The notes: generated from the sequence alone by a model not told the origin. 64,000 nucleotides of DNA from Mesorhizobium amorphae (GCA_003240775.1 QFNI01000011.1:1-64000), one strand, 5' to 3'. Positions 33,649 through 43,752 are shown, counted from the first letter of the stretch. Made by a program: numbers and translations.

Positions 33649-33696
33649 GGGGAGACCTAGAAATCCCGTGCTCGTCTCGTCAAGCGACAAACCGCG

Positions 33697-33740
33697 TTGA
33701 CAACAGAGACCGGTCTCTCATAGCGTAGAGACCGGTCTCC
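33697..33740 (+). promoter_or_regulatory. Promoter with tandem LacI-type operators
   Basis: TTGACA (33697-33702, consensus -35) is followed after 18 bp by TAGCGT (33721-33726, probable -10). Two identical 12-bp palindromes GAGACCGGTCTC lie at 33706-33717, inside the spacer, and 33728-33739, just after the -10; their centres are 22 bp apart, about two helical turns. This suits cooperative repression by the divergent LacI protein. The promoter drives the FAD oxidoreductase gene at 33786. Confidence 0.75.
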
Positions 33741-33785
33741 ATACATGCGGCAAAGGCGGCGCGCGGGCGCTGTCGGGACGGAACA

Positions 33786-34937
33786 ATGACACAAGCATCA
33801 TCGGCAAGATTGCGCCTCGCGGTGGTGGGCGGCGGCATCTTCGGGGTGTCCACGGCTCTCTCCGCCGCGCGCCTCGGCGCGGATGTGATGATCGTCACCG
33901 AAAAGGCGATCGGCAGCGGCGCGTCGAGCCGCTCGCTGTCCTGGCTCAACTCCGCACGCTTCAGGTCGGCACCCTATCACCGGCTGCGCACGGCCGGCAT
34001 CGACCGCTACCGCACGATGTTCGCGAACGACCCCACGGCGTCCTGGCTGCGCTTCGACGGCGGCCTGACCTGGGATGCCGATGGCGCGGGCAACGCGATG
34101 GACCGGGTTCACGCCCATGAGCGCTCGATCGGCTACCACAGCCTGCGCCTCGATGCGGCGGGCGTGGCGGCCACCGTGCCTGGCGTCGACCCCCAGGCGG
34201 TGCCCTCGCAAGGTGCGGTCTTCAACCCCGGCGAAGGCTGGGTCGACCTGCCCATGCTGATCGACTCGCTCTTGGTCGAGTTTTCAGCACTCGGCGGCAA
34301 GGTGGTGGAGAACGTGGGCGAAGCGCGCGTCACCCTGCAAAACGGCCGGGTCAGCGGGCTTTCCACCGCGAGCGGGCAGTCGCTCGAGGCCGACGCGGTG
34401 CTGCTCGCCACCGGCCCCGCCGTGCCGAAGATGGCCGCCGATCTCGGCGTCACCATTCCCGATTCGACGCCGATCTCGCTTCTCGCCAAGACCAAGCCCG
34501 TCGAGACGCCGCTGCGCGCGGTCCTCAACACGCCCGGCATCGCGCTGCGCCCCACGCCGGACGGCGCGCTCGTGATGGATTCCGCCTGGAGCGAGGAAGA
34601 GATCGCTGGCATGGACCGCGACCAAGTGGCGGTGTCCGAGGAACTTCTCGCCCGCCTGCTGCGCGAGGCCAGCAACGTGCTGATCGGCAACCCCACGCTT
34701 GCGCTCGAATCCTTCGCCTTCGGCCCCAAGCCCATTCCGGGCGACGGCGAGCCCGTGTTCGGCGCGCTCGACACGGTGCCCGGTGCCTTTGTCGCCTTCA
34801 GCCACAGCGGCGCGACACTCGGCTTGATCGCGGGCGAACTGATCGCGGCCGAGATCGTCTCGGGCGAGCGCAACCCGCTTCTCGAACCCTTCCGCGCCGC
34901 CCGCTTCGCCGGCGAAGCCGAGCGGAAGCGCGCTTGA
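33786..34937 (+). CDS. DAO-family FAD-dependent oxidoreductase
   Basis: A 383-residue flavoprotein of the D-amino-acid oxidase/sarcosine oxidase/glycine oxidase superfamily. N-terminal FAD motif LAVVGGGIFGVSTALSAARLG (read from residue 10) followed by the acidic-strand region and GSGASSRSLSWLNSARF; the second FAD contact is in DAVLLATGPAVPKMA. The C-terminal substrate region ends AFVAFSHSGATLGLIAGELIA. It probably oxidises an amino acid, N-methylated or opine-like amine. ATG with GGACGGAA before it. First gene of the LacI-controlled operon and overlapping the ATPase gene by 4 nt (TTGA), so it likely acts on the imported compound. Confidence 0.85.
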   Translation: MTQASSARLRLAVVGGGIFGVSTALSAARLGADVMIVTEKAIGSGASSRSLSWLNSARFRSAPYHRLRTAGIDRYRTMFANDPTASWLRFDGGLTWDADGAGNAMDRVHAHERSIGYHSLRLDAAGVAATVPGVDPQAVPSQGAVFNPGEGWVDLPMLIDSLLVEFSALGGKVVENVGEARVTLQNGRVSGLSTASGQSLEADAVLLATGPAVPKMAADLGVTIPDSTPISLLAKTKPVETPLRAVLNTPGIALRPTPDGALVMDSAWSEEEIAGMDRDQVAVSEELLARLLREASNVLIGNPTLALESFAFGPKPIPGDGEPVFGALDTVPGAFVAFSHSGATLGLIAGELIAAEIVSGERNPLLEPFRAARFAGEAERKRA

Positions 34938-35698
34938 GCGCGGCGCCCTCCCCCACCGGCCGGCCAGGCGCCTGCGTCGAGCTGCAAGGCGTCGACAAGT
35001 GGTTCGGCAGCCTCCAGATCCTGCACGACATCGATCTGGAAGTGGGCTTGGGCGAGAAGGTCGTGGTGTGCGGGCCTTCGGGCTCGGGCAAGTCCACCAT
35101 GATCCGCTGCATCAACCGATTGGAGGTGCACCAGAAGGGCCGCATCGCCGTCAACGGAGTGGTGTTGTCCGACAACCGGCGGGACGTCGACCGCGTGCGC
35201 CGCGACGTCGGCATGGTGTTTCAGAACTTCAACCTCTACCCGCACCTGACCGTGCTCGAGAACTGCACGCTCGCGCCGCGCTGGGTGAACAAGGTGCCGC
35301 GCAAGGAGGCCGAGGCGCTCGCCCGCGCCTATCTCGAGCGCGTCCGCATTCCCGACAAAGCGGATTTCTACCCGAGCCAACTTTCGGGCGGCCAGCAGCA
35401 GCGCGCGGCGATCGCGCGCTCGCTCTGCATGAAGCCCAAGGTGATGCTGTTCGACGAGCCCACATCCGCGCTCGACCCCGAACTCGTGCGCGAGGTGCTG
35501 GACACGATGGCGGGCCTGGCGCGCGACGGCATGACCATGATCTGCGTGACCCACGAGATGGGCTTCGCCCGCCAGGTGGCCGACCGCGTGGTGTTCATGG
35601 ATGGCGGCCGCATCGTGGAATCCGCCCCGCCCGAGGAGTTCTTCGCCCAGCCGCGCGAGGCGCGCACACGTCTTTTCCTCAGCCAGATCCTGCACTAG
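34934..35698 (+). CDS. Polar amino-acid ABC transporter ATP-binding protein (GlnQ-like)
   Basis: A 254-residue ATPase: Walker A GPSGSGKSTMIRC (about residue 46), Q-loop FQNFNLYPHLT, signature LSGGQQQRAAIARSL, Walker B KVMLFDEPTSALDPELV, H-loop CVTHEMGFARQVA. Full length for the GlnQ/HisP group. Starts with TTG at 34934, overlapping the preceding stop by 4 nt; no internal Met lies near the N-terminus, and GGAAG precedes the TTG. Energises import of the ligand captured by the 35788 binding protein. Confidence 0.92.
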   Translation: MSAAPSPTGRPGACVELQGVDKWFGSLQILHDIDLEVGLGEKVVVCGPSGSGKSTMIRCINRLEVHQKGRIAVNGVVLSDNRRDVDRVRRDVGMVFQNFNLYPHLTVLENCTLAPRWVNKVPRKEAEALARAYLERVRIPDKADFYPSQLSGGQQQRAAIARSLCMKPKVMLFDEPTSALDPELVREVLDTMAGLARDGMTMICVTHEMGFARQVADRVVFMDGGRIVESAPPEEFFAQPREARTRLFLSQILH

Positions 35699-35787
35699 CG
35701 CGAAGCGGAAGAGGCCCGAACACCCCGCGCAAACGACGAATGGCCAACATTCGCGCTCAACCGAAACTCAACGATGGGAACACCGAG

Positions 35788-36639
35788 ATGAAACTGCCAC
35801 ACCTCTTCAAGCGCTTCGCACCGGCCCTGGGCGCGGCATTCCTTCTTTCCGCCGGGCTTTCTCAAGGCTTTGCGAGCGAGCTTCCCCCGCTGCCCCAGGC
35901 GATCAAGGATGCGGGCGAGCTGCGCATCGGCGTGAAGTGCGATTCCCCGCCCTTCGGCGCATCGGGCTCGGACGGCAAGCCGGTCGGCGTCGAGATCGAC
36001 ATGGCCAAGCAGCTCGGCACTTATGCGTTCGGTTCGTCTGAGAAGGCCGTCTTGAGCTGCGTCGCCACCGACGCGCGCATCCCCTCGCTCACCGGCGGCA
36101 AGATCGACCTGATCCTGGCGACGCTCGGCCGCACGCCCGCGCGCCAGGAAGTGATCGACTATTCCGAGATCTACTACTGGGGCGCGAGCAACGTGATCGT
36201 GCCCAAGGACAGCGCGATCCAGACGCTCAGCGACTTCCAGAACAAGTCCATGCTGATCGTGAAGGGCGGCAACCAGATCAAGTGGCTGCGCGAGAACATC
36301 CCCGACCTGAGCTTCGTGCAGCTCAACTCCACCTCCGACAGCATCCAGGCGCTGCTGCAGGGCCGCGCGGACGGCTATGCGGGCGACGCGGTGACGGCGG
36401 CCATGCTGGTCGGCAACTACCCGCAGCTGCGCATCATCGACGAGGAAGTCGATGTGGGCGTCAACGGCATCGGCCTGCGCAAGGGCGACACCGAGCTCAA
36501 GGCCTTCGTCGATGCGGCGCTGAAGAAGATGCGCGACGAGAAGTTCTTCGCCACCTCCGTCAAGACGCATGTGACCGACCCCAACCAGTTCAAGGTCATG
36601 CTGAAGGGCTTCGAGACCGCTCCGCCGGTCAAGAACTGA
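35788..36639 (+). CDS. Polar amino-acid ABC substrate-binding protein
   Basis: A 283-residue SBP_bac_3 protein. Signal peptide MKLPHLFKRFAPALGAAFLL to about residue 30 (GFASE). The mature domain begins LRIGVKCDSPPFG, with GVEIDMAKQLG, DLILATLGRTPARQEVIDYSE (read as two blocks) and VGVNGIGLRKGDTELKAFVDAAL, the family core. ATG at 35788 with GGGAA at 7 nt, 89 nt after the ATPase. Followed by a strong stem-loop that may raise its expression over the permeases. Amino-acid or betaine-like ligand not resolved. Confidence 0.9.
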   Translation: MKLPHLFKRFAPALGAAFLLSAGLSQGFASELPPLPQAIKDAGELRIGVKCDSPPFGASGSDGKPVGVEIDMAKQLGTYAFGSSEKAVLSCVATDARIPSLTGGKIDLILATLGRTPARQEVIDYSEIYYWGASNVIVPKDSAIQTLSDFQNKSMLIVKGGNQIKWLRENIPDLSFVQLNSTSDSIQALLQGRADGYAGDAVTAAMLVGNYPQLRIIDEEVDVGVNGIGLRKGDTELKAFVDAALKKMRDEKFFATSVKTHVTDPNQFKVMLKGFETAPPVKN

Positions 36640-36648
36640 GCAAGCAGG

Positions 36649-36676
36649 AAGGGCGCCCGCTTTCTCGGGCGCCCTT
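36649..36676 (+). terminator. Intra-operon stem-loop after the binding-protein gene
   Basis: A perfect 11-bp stem (AAGGGCGCCCG / CGGGCGCCCTT) with a 6-nt loop, then TTCCCATCTT, 9 nt after the stop. Such structures after binding-protein genes partly terminate transcription or protect the upstream mRNA, giving more binding protein than permease. Confidence 0.7.
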
Positions 36677-36700
36677 TCCCATCTTCCGGGGAAGACGGCC

Positions 36701-37360
36701 GTGGATCTCGACTACCTGTTTGGCGCGCTGCCCGACCTGATGACCGGGCTCAAGATGACGGTGGTCGTCTCGGCACTCGCCATCGCGCTTTCGATCCTGT
36801 TGGGCATGGTCGGCGCCTGGGCGCGCACCAGCGGCATCAAGCCGGTGGAATATCTCGCCACAGCCTATGTCGAGCTGATCCGCGGCACGCCGCTTCTGGT
36901 CCAGATCTTCTTCATCTTCTACGGCCTGCCGAGCCTGGGGCTCGGGCTTTCCGTGTTCTGGTCGGGCGTGATCGCGCTGACCGCCTGGGCGAGCGCCTTC
37001 CACACCGAGAATTTCCGCGCGGGGCTGGCGGCCGTGGGTTCGGGGATGCGCGACGCCTCAGCCTCGCTCGGCTTGCGCCGCTGGCAGCACGGGCTCTTCG
37101 TGGTGCTTCCGCTCGCCGCCCGCGCAGCGCTTCCCTCGGCCGTCAACACGGTGGTCTCCACCTTCAAGAACTCGGCCTATCTCCAGGCCATCGGGCTGGT
37201 CGAGCTGACTTTCGTGGCTGTGGACCGCATCGCCTACGACTTCCGCGCCACCGAGATGTTCTTCGCCATCTGCGTGATCTACGTGGTCTGCGTGCTCATG
37301 CTGTCCACCGGCGGGCGCATGCTCGAACGCCGCCTCAACCGGCCGTACGAGGCGCGCTGA
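36701..37360 (+). CDS. Polar amino-acid ABC transporter permease (HisQ/GlnP-like)
   Basis: A 219-residue permease of the HisM family with about 5 membrane helices (first one MTVVVSALAIALSILLGMVG). The family block YVELIRGTPLLVQIFFIFYGLP and the EAA-type loop AAVGSGMRDASASLGLRRWQ are present. GTG start at 36701 with GGGGAAG at 6 nt. Three nt separate it from the second permease; they form the heterodimeric channel. Confidence 0.9.
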   Translation: MDLDYLFGALPDLMTGLKMTVVVSALAIALSILLGMVGAWARTSGIKPVEYLATAYVELIRGTPLLVQIFFIFYGLPSLGLGLSVFWSGVIALTAWASAFHTENFRAGLAAVGSGMRDASASLGLRRWQHGLFVVLPLAARAALPSAVNTVVSTFKNSAYLQAIGLVELTFVAVDRIAYDFRATEMFFAICVIYVVCVLMLSTGGRMLERRLNRPYEAR

Positions 37361-37363
37361 CTT

Positions 37364-38089
37364 ATGCTGCTTTATGACTTTCGCTTCTTTCTGCTCGAAG
37401 GGTTTCTGAACACCCTGCTTTTGTCGGGTGCGATGATCCTGGGCGGGACGTTCTTCGCGATCCTGTTCGCGGCCGGGCTTTTCGTGCCGATCAAGCCCTT
37501 GCGCATGGCCGTCTACGGGCTGGTCGAGATCCTGCGCGACATCCCGCTGATGGTGACGGTGCTTCTGGTCTATTTCATGCTGCCCAATGCCGGGCTCTCG
37601 CTCGACCCGTTCTGGTCGAGCGCGCTGAGCGTTTCCGTGTGGGGCGGGGCGAACGGCGCCCACATCATTCGCGCCGGCCTGCTCGCCGTGCCCAAGGGCC
37701 AGCGCGAGGCAGCCCAGGCCTTCGGCCTGCGCGGCTGGAAGGGCCTGCTCCTGGTGATCGTGCCGCAGGCCATGCCCGTGATCCTGCCGCCTTATGTCAG
37801 CCTGATCACCGGCCTCGTGCAGGCGAGTTCGCTCGGTGCCGTGATCGGCGCGCACGAGCTGTTTCGCGCGGGCCAGGTCCTGATCGAGCAGACCACGATC
37901 TCCCAGGGCGGCAGCCCGGCCTATCTGGTCTACGGGCTGATCCTCGTGGTCTACTTCATCCTGTGCTCGACGATCTCGCTGATCGGCCGCCGGGCGGAAG
38001 CCTATTTCGCGAGGGACGTGCGCGCGAAAAGGCAGTCCAACGCGGCCCAGCCCGCGATGGCGGAAAAGTTCACCACTCAGCCGACTTGA
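37364..38089 (+). CDS. Polar amino-acid ABC transporter permease (HisM-like)
   Basis: A 241-residue permease with about 5 membrane helices. VEILRDIPLMVTVLLVYFMLP matches the conserved loop after helix 2 and LLAVPKGQREAAQAFGLRGW is the EAA loop that contacts the ATPase. The tail after the last helix is basic (ARDVRAKRQS). Last gene of the operon; its stop is 4 nt from the ureG stop on the other strand, and no terminator fits between them. Confidence 0.9.
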   Translation: MLLYDFRFFLLEGFLNTLLLSGAMILGGTFFAILFAAGLFVPIKPLRMAVYGLVEILRDIPLMVTVLLVYFMLPNAGLSLDPFWSSALSVSVWGGANGAHIIRAGLLAVPKGQREAAQAFGLRGWKGLLLVIVPQAMPVILPPYVSLITGLVQASSLGAVIGAHELFRAGQVLIEQTTISQGGSPAYLVYGLILVVYFILCSTISLIGRRAEAYFARDVRAKRQSNAAQPAMAEKFTTQPT

Positions 38090-38093
38090 GGAT

Positions 38094-38705
38094 CTAGAGC
38101 CCGCCTTCCGTTTCCAGAAAGGCGACGATCTCTTCGAGACCCACCCTGCGCCGCATGTCGGTGAACACGAAGGGCCGGCCGCCGCGCTGCTTTTCGGTGT
38201 CGCTTCGCATCACGTCGAGGTCCGCGCCCACGAAGGGGGCGAGGTCGGTCTTGTTGATGATCAGCAGGTCCGAGCGCGTGATGCCAGGCCCCCCCTTGCG
38301 CGGGATCTTCTCGCCTGCGGCGACATCGATCACGTAAAGCGTGATGTCGGCGAGGTCGGGCGAGAAGGTGGCGGCTAGGTTGTCGCCGCCCGATTCGATG
38401 AACACCACGTCGAGATCGGGAAAGCGGCGGCGCATCTCGGCGATGGCCTGGAGGTTGATGGAAGCATCCTCGCGGATCGCGGTGTGCGGGCAGCCGCCCG
38501 TTTCCACGCCGATGATGCGCTCCTCGGGCAGCGCCTGCACGCGGTTGAGGATCAGCTCGTCCTCTTTGGTGAAGATGTCGTTGGTGACGACGGCGACCGA
38601 CCAGCGGTCGCGCATCCGCTTGCACAGCATCTCCGTCAGCGTCGTCTTGCCCGCGCCCACGGGGCCGCCGATGCCCACGCGCAGCGGGCCGTTGGGTGAG
38701 GTCAT
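38094..38705 (-). CDS. ureG: Urease accessory GTPase UreG
   Basis: A 203-residue SIMIBI GTPase that delivers nickel energy-dependently to urease with UreD/F/E. P-loop VGIGGPVGAGKTTLTE (about residue 10), switch and metal block GVETGGCPHTAIREDAS (Cys-Pro-His nickel motif), FIESGGDNLAATF and base-recognition IINKTDLAP. ATG at 38705 overlaps the ureF stop by 4 nt. Last gene of the urease operon. Confidence 0.96.
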   Translation of the reverse strand: MTSPNGPLRVGIGGPVGAGKTTLTEMLCKRMRDRWSVAVVTNDIFTKEDELILNRVQALPEERIIGVETGGCPHTAIREDASINLQAIAEMRRRFPDLDVVFIESGGDNLAATFSPDLADITLYVIDVAAGEKIPRKGGPGITRSDLLIINKTDLAPFVGADLDVMRSDTEKQRGGRPFVFTDMRRRVGLEEIVAFLETEGGL

Positions 38706-39361
38706 GATCGGAACACCCGCGAATAAAGCGCCTCGTGGCGCATGGAAAGAATGTCGGAAGAGGTGGAGGAGGAGCCGAGATCGTCGAGCGAGGATCGCGC
38801 GGCGCGCGCGGCCGTGTCGAGCAGCAGCGGCTCGAATGCTGCGAGAGTGGCTACCCCGTCGCGCTGCCCGAGCGGCACGAGGCGAAGGGCTGCCTGCACG
38901 AGGTTCGCGCTGAAGGCGTGGAGGAAGCCGAGAAGGGCCGCTTCCAGCGCCACCCCGCTCCGCCCTGCCGCGACGCCCACCGCCACCGGATAGGGAAGGT
39001 CGGACGGCAGGCCCGGCAGCCATGCGGAGACCGCCTCGCCAAAGGCTGCGCCCTGCAGCGTGGTTTCCAGGTGGCGCTCGCGCGAGCCCGCGAGCGCCTG
39101 GCCGAGTTCGGCCACAGCACCCGCATCGCCGCCGCTTGTCGCCTCGCGCCAGGCTTCCGCCAGCAGCACCGCGTCGTTCCAGCCCGAGCCGTGGGCGACG
39201 AGCACGCTCAGCCAGCCTTGCAGGGAGGCACGGTCGTGAACGAGCCCCTCATGCACCGCGCTTTCGAGCCCGTGGCTGTAGGCGAAGGCGCCGACCGGGA
39301 AGGCGGGCGACAGCCAGGACAGGAGCCTGAGCAGCGCCGGCCCGGCTGGGGTGTCAGTCAT
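38702..39361 (-). CDS. ureF: Urease accessory protein UreF
   Basis: A 219-residue all-helical scaffold that bridges UreD and UreG in the nickel-loading complex. Family blocks are RLLSWLSPAFPVGAFAYSHGLE near the N-terminus and a C-terminal MRHEALYSRVFRS, which matches the tail that contacts UreG. ATG at 39361, inside the end of ureE (8-nt overlap); longer in-frame starts would lie deeper in ureE. Confidence 0.94.
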   Translation of the reverse strand: MTDTPAGPALLRLLSWLSPAFPVGAFAYSHGLESAVHEGLVHDRASLQGWLSVLVAHGSGWNDAVLLAEAWREATSGGDAGAVAELGQALAGSRERHLETTLQGAAFGEAVSAWLPGLPSDLPYPVAVGVAAGRSGVALEAALLGFLHAFSANLVQAALRLVPLGQRDGVATLAAFEPLLLDTAARAARSSLDDLGSSSTSSDILSMRHEALYSRVFRS

Positions 39362-39815
39362 GGTCGTGGGAGTAGTGCCCATGCGCGTGGCCGTGCCCGT
39401 GATATGCACCGTGCACGGGCTGGAAGGGCGCGCTCACTTCGCGCACCGTGGCGCCCAGGCCTTCCAGCATGGCGCGGATCACGTGGTCGCGGCGGATCAG
39501 GATGCGGCGGTCGTCGATCTGGGCTGCGAGGTGGCGGTTGCCGAGATGCCAGGCGAGATGGCGCAGCGGCACATGCTCGCCCGCCTCGACCTCGTAGAGC
39601 GGCTCGTCGGCCGCCTCGATCCGCACCGCGCGCCCGTCTTCCAGCACGAGCAGGTCGCCATCGGCGAACAGCACGGGCTCGGGCAGGTCCACCGTCACGG
39701 CCAGGCCCTCGAGCGTCGTCACCCGCTTGCGCCGCAGGTGCCGCTCGGAAGCTTCGAGCCGCACGGTGCCGGCGATCTCCGCATGGGAATGGTGGGCGTG
39801 GGAAATGGCGCGCAT
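39354..39815 (-). CDS. ureE: Urease nickel metallochaperone UreE
   Basis: A 153-residue nickel carrier. N-terminal peptide-binding domain about 1-75 (VRLEASERHLRRKRVTTLEG), C-terminal metal domain with GNRHLAAQIDDRRILIRRDHV, whose His is the dimer-interface ligand, and a His-rich tail (HGAYHGHGHAHGHYSHDHD) that stores extra nickel. The N-terminus is also His-containing (SHAHHSH). Six nt after ureC, overlapping ureF. Confidence 0.95.
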   Translation of the reverse strand: MRAISHAHHSHAEIAGTVRLEASERHLRRKRVTTLEGLAVTVDLPEPVLFADGDLLVLEDGRAVRIEAADEPLYEVEAGEHVPLRHLAWHLGNRHLAAQIDDRRILIRRDHVIRAMLEGLGATVREVSAPFQPVHGAYHGHGHAHGHYSHDHD

Positions 39816-39821
39816 GGGGGC

Positions 39822-41533
<1,712 letters not shown>

Positions 41534-41534
<1 letters not shown>

Positions 41535-41839
41535 CAGAGGTCTCCCATCACCTTGCCCTGGAAGCCGAACACGCGGCGCTTGCCGCCGAACGGCACCAGC
41601 CGCACCTCGCGCTCCTGGCCGGGCTCGAAGCGCACGGCGGTGCCGCTCGCGATGTCGAGCCTGAGCCCGCGCGTCTGTTCCCGGTCGAAGCGCAGGGCCT
41701 CGTTGGTTTCGAAGAAATGGTAGTGCGAGCCGACCTGGATCGGGCGGTCGCCGGTGTTGGCGACCAGAACCGTGAGGGCTTCGGCACCCGCGTTCAGCGT
41801 GATCGGGCCTTCGGCCGAGATGATTTCGCCAGGGATCAC
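41534..41839 (-). CDS. ureB: Urease subunit beta
   Basis: A 101-residue structural subunit that packs on UreC. Diagnostic blocks: MIPGEIISAEGPITLNAG, VGSHYHFFETNEALRFDRE and GTAVRFEPGQEREVRLVPFGG, ending VFGFQGKVMGDL. Separate from ureA, as in most bacteria, and from ureC by one-nucleotide overlap. Confidence 0.97.
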
Positions 41840-41841
41840 GC

Positions 41842-42414
41842 TCAGCCTCCCGCCAGAACCCAGAGCCCGCCGAGCGCGGTGAGCCCGCCCAGCGCACGCG
41901 CACCGACCCGGCCGGAAAGCCGGCCCAAGGCAACGCCAAGCGCCACGCCCGTGCCGTGCAGCAGGGCCGTCGCCGCGGCGAACCCGCCCGCAAAGGCCCA
42001 GGCCCCGGCCGCACCCAGTTCACCGCCGTGGGCAAAGCCGTGAAACAGCGCGAAGAAGCCCACGAGCATGGCTGCCCACCCCGTCGGCGCCCGCAGCGCG
42101 ACGAGCGCCGCAAGCCCCAGCACCACGACGGACGCCCCGACCACGGGCTCCACGAAAGGCAGGCCGAGGCCCGCGATCGCCGCCGCAAAGCCCAGCACCA
42201 TCGCGCCCACGAAGGCTGCCGGCACGGCCCAGACCGCGCGTCCGCCCAGAAGCGACGCCCAGAGGCCCACGCCCACCATGGCGAGCAGGTGGTCGAGCCC
42301 GAAGAAGGGATGCGAGAAGCCGGCGGCGAACGAGCCGTGCGCGGCGGGGTCGAGATGCGCGAAAGCGGGCGTGGCAGCCAGGCTCAAGCCGAGGACGAGA
42401 AGGGTTCTGCGCAT
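41842..42414 (-). CDS. ureJ: HupE/UreJ family membrane protein
   Basis: A 190-residue protein with a signal-like first helix (MRRTLLVLGLSLAATPAFA) and about 6 further hydrophobic segments. The HupE/UreJ signature FSHPFFGLDHLLAMVGVG follows at about residue 34, and GFFALFHGFAHGGEL has the second His motif. The family is thought to move nickel into the cell. It sits between ureA and ureB, 2 nt before ureB, which ties it to nickel supply for urease. Confidence 0.92.
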   Translation of the reverse strand: MRRTLLVLGLSLAATPAFAHLDPAAHGSFAAGFSHPFFGLDHLLAMVGVGLWASLLGGRAVWAVPAAFVGAMVLGFAAAIAGLGLPFVEPVVGASVVVLGLAALVALRAPTGWAAMLVGFFALFHGFAHGGELGAAGAWAFAGGFAAATALLHGTGVALGVALGRLSGRVGARALGGLTALGGLWVLAGG

Positions 42415-42425
42415 GATCGGGCCTT

Positions 42426-42728
42426 TCAGCGGATGGGTTCGTGGACGGTGACGAGTTTCGTGCCGTCGGGAAAGGTGGCTTCCACCTGAACGTCGTGGAT
42501 CATCTCGGCCACGCCCGCCATCACCTGGTCGCGCGTGATCACATGGGCGCCCGCTTCCATCAGCTCGGCCACCGGGCGACCGTCGCGCGCGCCTTCCACC
42601 ACGAAGTCGGAGATCAGGGCGATGGCCTCGGGGTGGTTGAGCTTGACGCCGCGTTCGAGCCGCCTGCGGGCCACCACGGCCGCCATGGCGACCAGGAGCT
42701 TGTCTTTCTCGCGCGGGGTGAGGTTCAT
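42426..42728 (-). CDS. ureA: Urease subunit gamma
   Basis: A 100-residue structural subunit, full length. Blocks: MNLTPREKDKLLVAMAAVVA, RGVKLNHPEAIALISDFVVEGARDG (read in parts) and a C-terminal VQVEATFPDGTKLVTVHEPI. Nine nt after ureD; 11 nt before ureJ. Confidence 0.97.
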   Translation of the reverse strand: MNLTPREKDKLLVAMAAVVARRRLERGVKLNHPEAIALISDFVVEGARDGRPVAELMEAGAHVITRDQVMAGVAEMIHDVQVEATFPDGTKLVTVHEPIR

Positions 42729-42737
42729 GAGGAATTC

Positions 42738-43583
42738 CTAAAGCTGCCAGACCTTGGGCAATGGCTGTTCGGGCGCAAGCAGGCCGAGCAGCGGCTCGAG
42801 CCGCCGCCGCAGCAGGAGCCCGCTTTCGGCCACGAGCCGCACCACGAGCTTGCCGCCCCAGACGCTTGCGCCCCCTTCCGCGCCCGCGATGCCGCGCGCC
42901 TCGTCCAAGACACGCTCGGGCGCAGCGGACACATGGAGCACTGTCGCCATAGCGCGCCGGCCGCCGAGTGCGGCTGGGCGCGCGAGCTTTTCCGCGACCG
43001 CGCCATCCACCCGGAAATCCTCGGCGAAGATCAGCCGCCCGTCGCGGCGCACGCGCCAGCGGTCGTGCAGGAAGCCCGCCGAAACGCTTTCGCCCATCGC
43101 CTGGCGCCCCCAGAGCACGGCCTCGACGGCCAGCAGCTCGGCATCCCCTTCGAGGTCCACTTCGAGACGCCGCGCGAGCCGCGCGCCGTTGAACAGGATG
43201 GTTTCCTGCGGCAGCCAGCAGAGCCTGGCCCCACTTCCCACGCGCAGCGTGTTCGCGACGCGCGCATCCGCGCCCGTCGAGCGGTAGATGCGCTCGCAGG
43301 CCTGGGTGGAGATCACCGCGCGCGCCGCTTCCGCCACCGCGATCTCGACCGCGAACCTGTCGCCCCCCGTCAGCCCGCCCGCCGTGTTGATCAGCACGGC
43401 CTCGGGCGCGTGGGCCGCCTCCACCGGGCGGGGCAGCCTGATCTTGGCGCAGCCTTCCTGGTAGAGCGTGGCGAGCCGGCTCCGCCCCTCGCGCATGCGG
43501 AAGGACGCCCGCGCCGCGCCCTCGGCGCGCTGCATGCGGACGGCGGGGGTGCCCGCATCCGAGATGGTGGTGTCCAAGAACAT
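42738..43583 (-). CDS. ureD: Urease accessory protein UreD
   Basis: A 281-residue accessory protein that binds apo-urease and recruits UreF-UreG. Conserved blocks are AVLINTAGGLTGGDRFAVEI (about residue 82), STQACERIYRSTGADARV and LCWLPQETILFNGARLARRLEVDL (read in parts). ATG at 43583. First gene of the operon; its promoter lies in the 170-nt gap to the riboswitch, where I see no clear sigma-54 or NtrC site. Confidence 0.94.
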   Translation of the reverse strand: MFLDTTISDAGTPAVRMQRAEGAARASFRMREGRSRLATLYQEGCAKIRLPRPVEAAHAPEAVLINTAGGLTGGDRFAVEIAVAEAARAVISTQACERIYRSTGADARVANTLRVGSGARLCWLPQETILFNGARLARRLEVDLEGDAELLAVEAVLWGRQAMGESVSAGFLHDRWRVRRDGRLIFAEDFRVDGAVAEKLARPAALGGRRAMATVLHVSAAPERVLDEARGIAGAEGGASVWGGKLVVRLVAESGLLLRRRLEPLLGLLAPEQPLPKVWQL

Positions 43584-43714
43584 CGGGGTCGTCTGGCTTC
43601 CCTCAAAGCCGGATCAGTTTTTTGCAGGTTCCACCAACGCCGCCCGCTCGGCAAGCCCACCGGGACCCCTTGGCCGCGTTTGCGCCGCGCATGGCAGCCC
43701 TGCGCGATGCCCGC

Positions 43715-43743
43715 TTGCGGTGGGTGGGGGAATCGTGTCTGTT
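43715..43743 (+). promoter_or_regulatory. Probable promoter of the TPP-riboswitch operon
   Basis: TTGCGG and TCTGTT are separated by exactly 17 bp. A transcript starting about 7 nt later would begin at the 5' edge of the TPP aptamer. Only position and spacing support it; the -10 is weak. Confidence 0.35.
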
Positions 43744-43752
43744 CCGCGCCAC

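Noticed and set aside
43584..43714. Possible sigma-54 promoter for the urease operon
   Set aside because: GG and GC doublets near 43673 have the wrong spacing and lie on the opposite strand; no NtrC site is seen.
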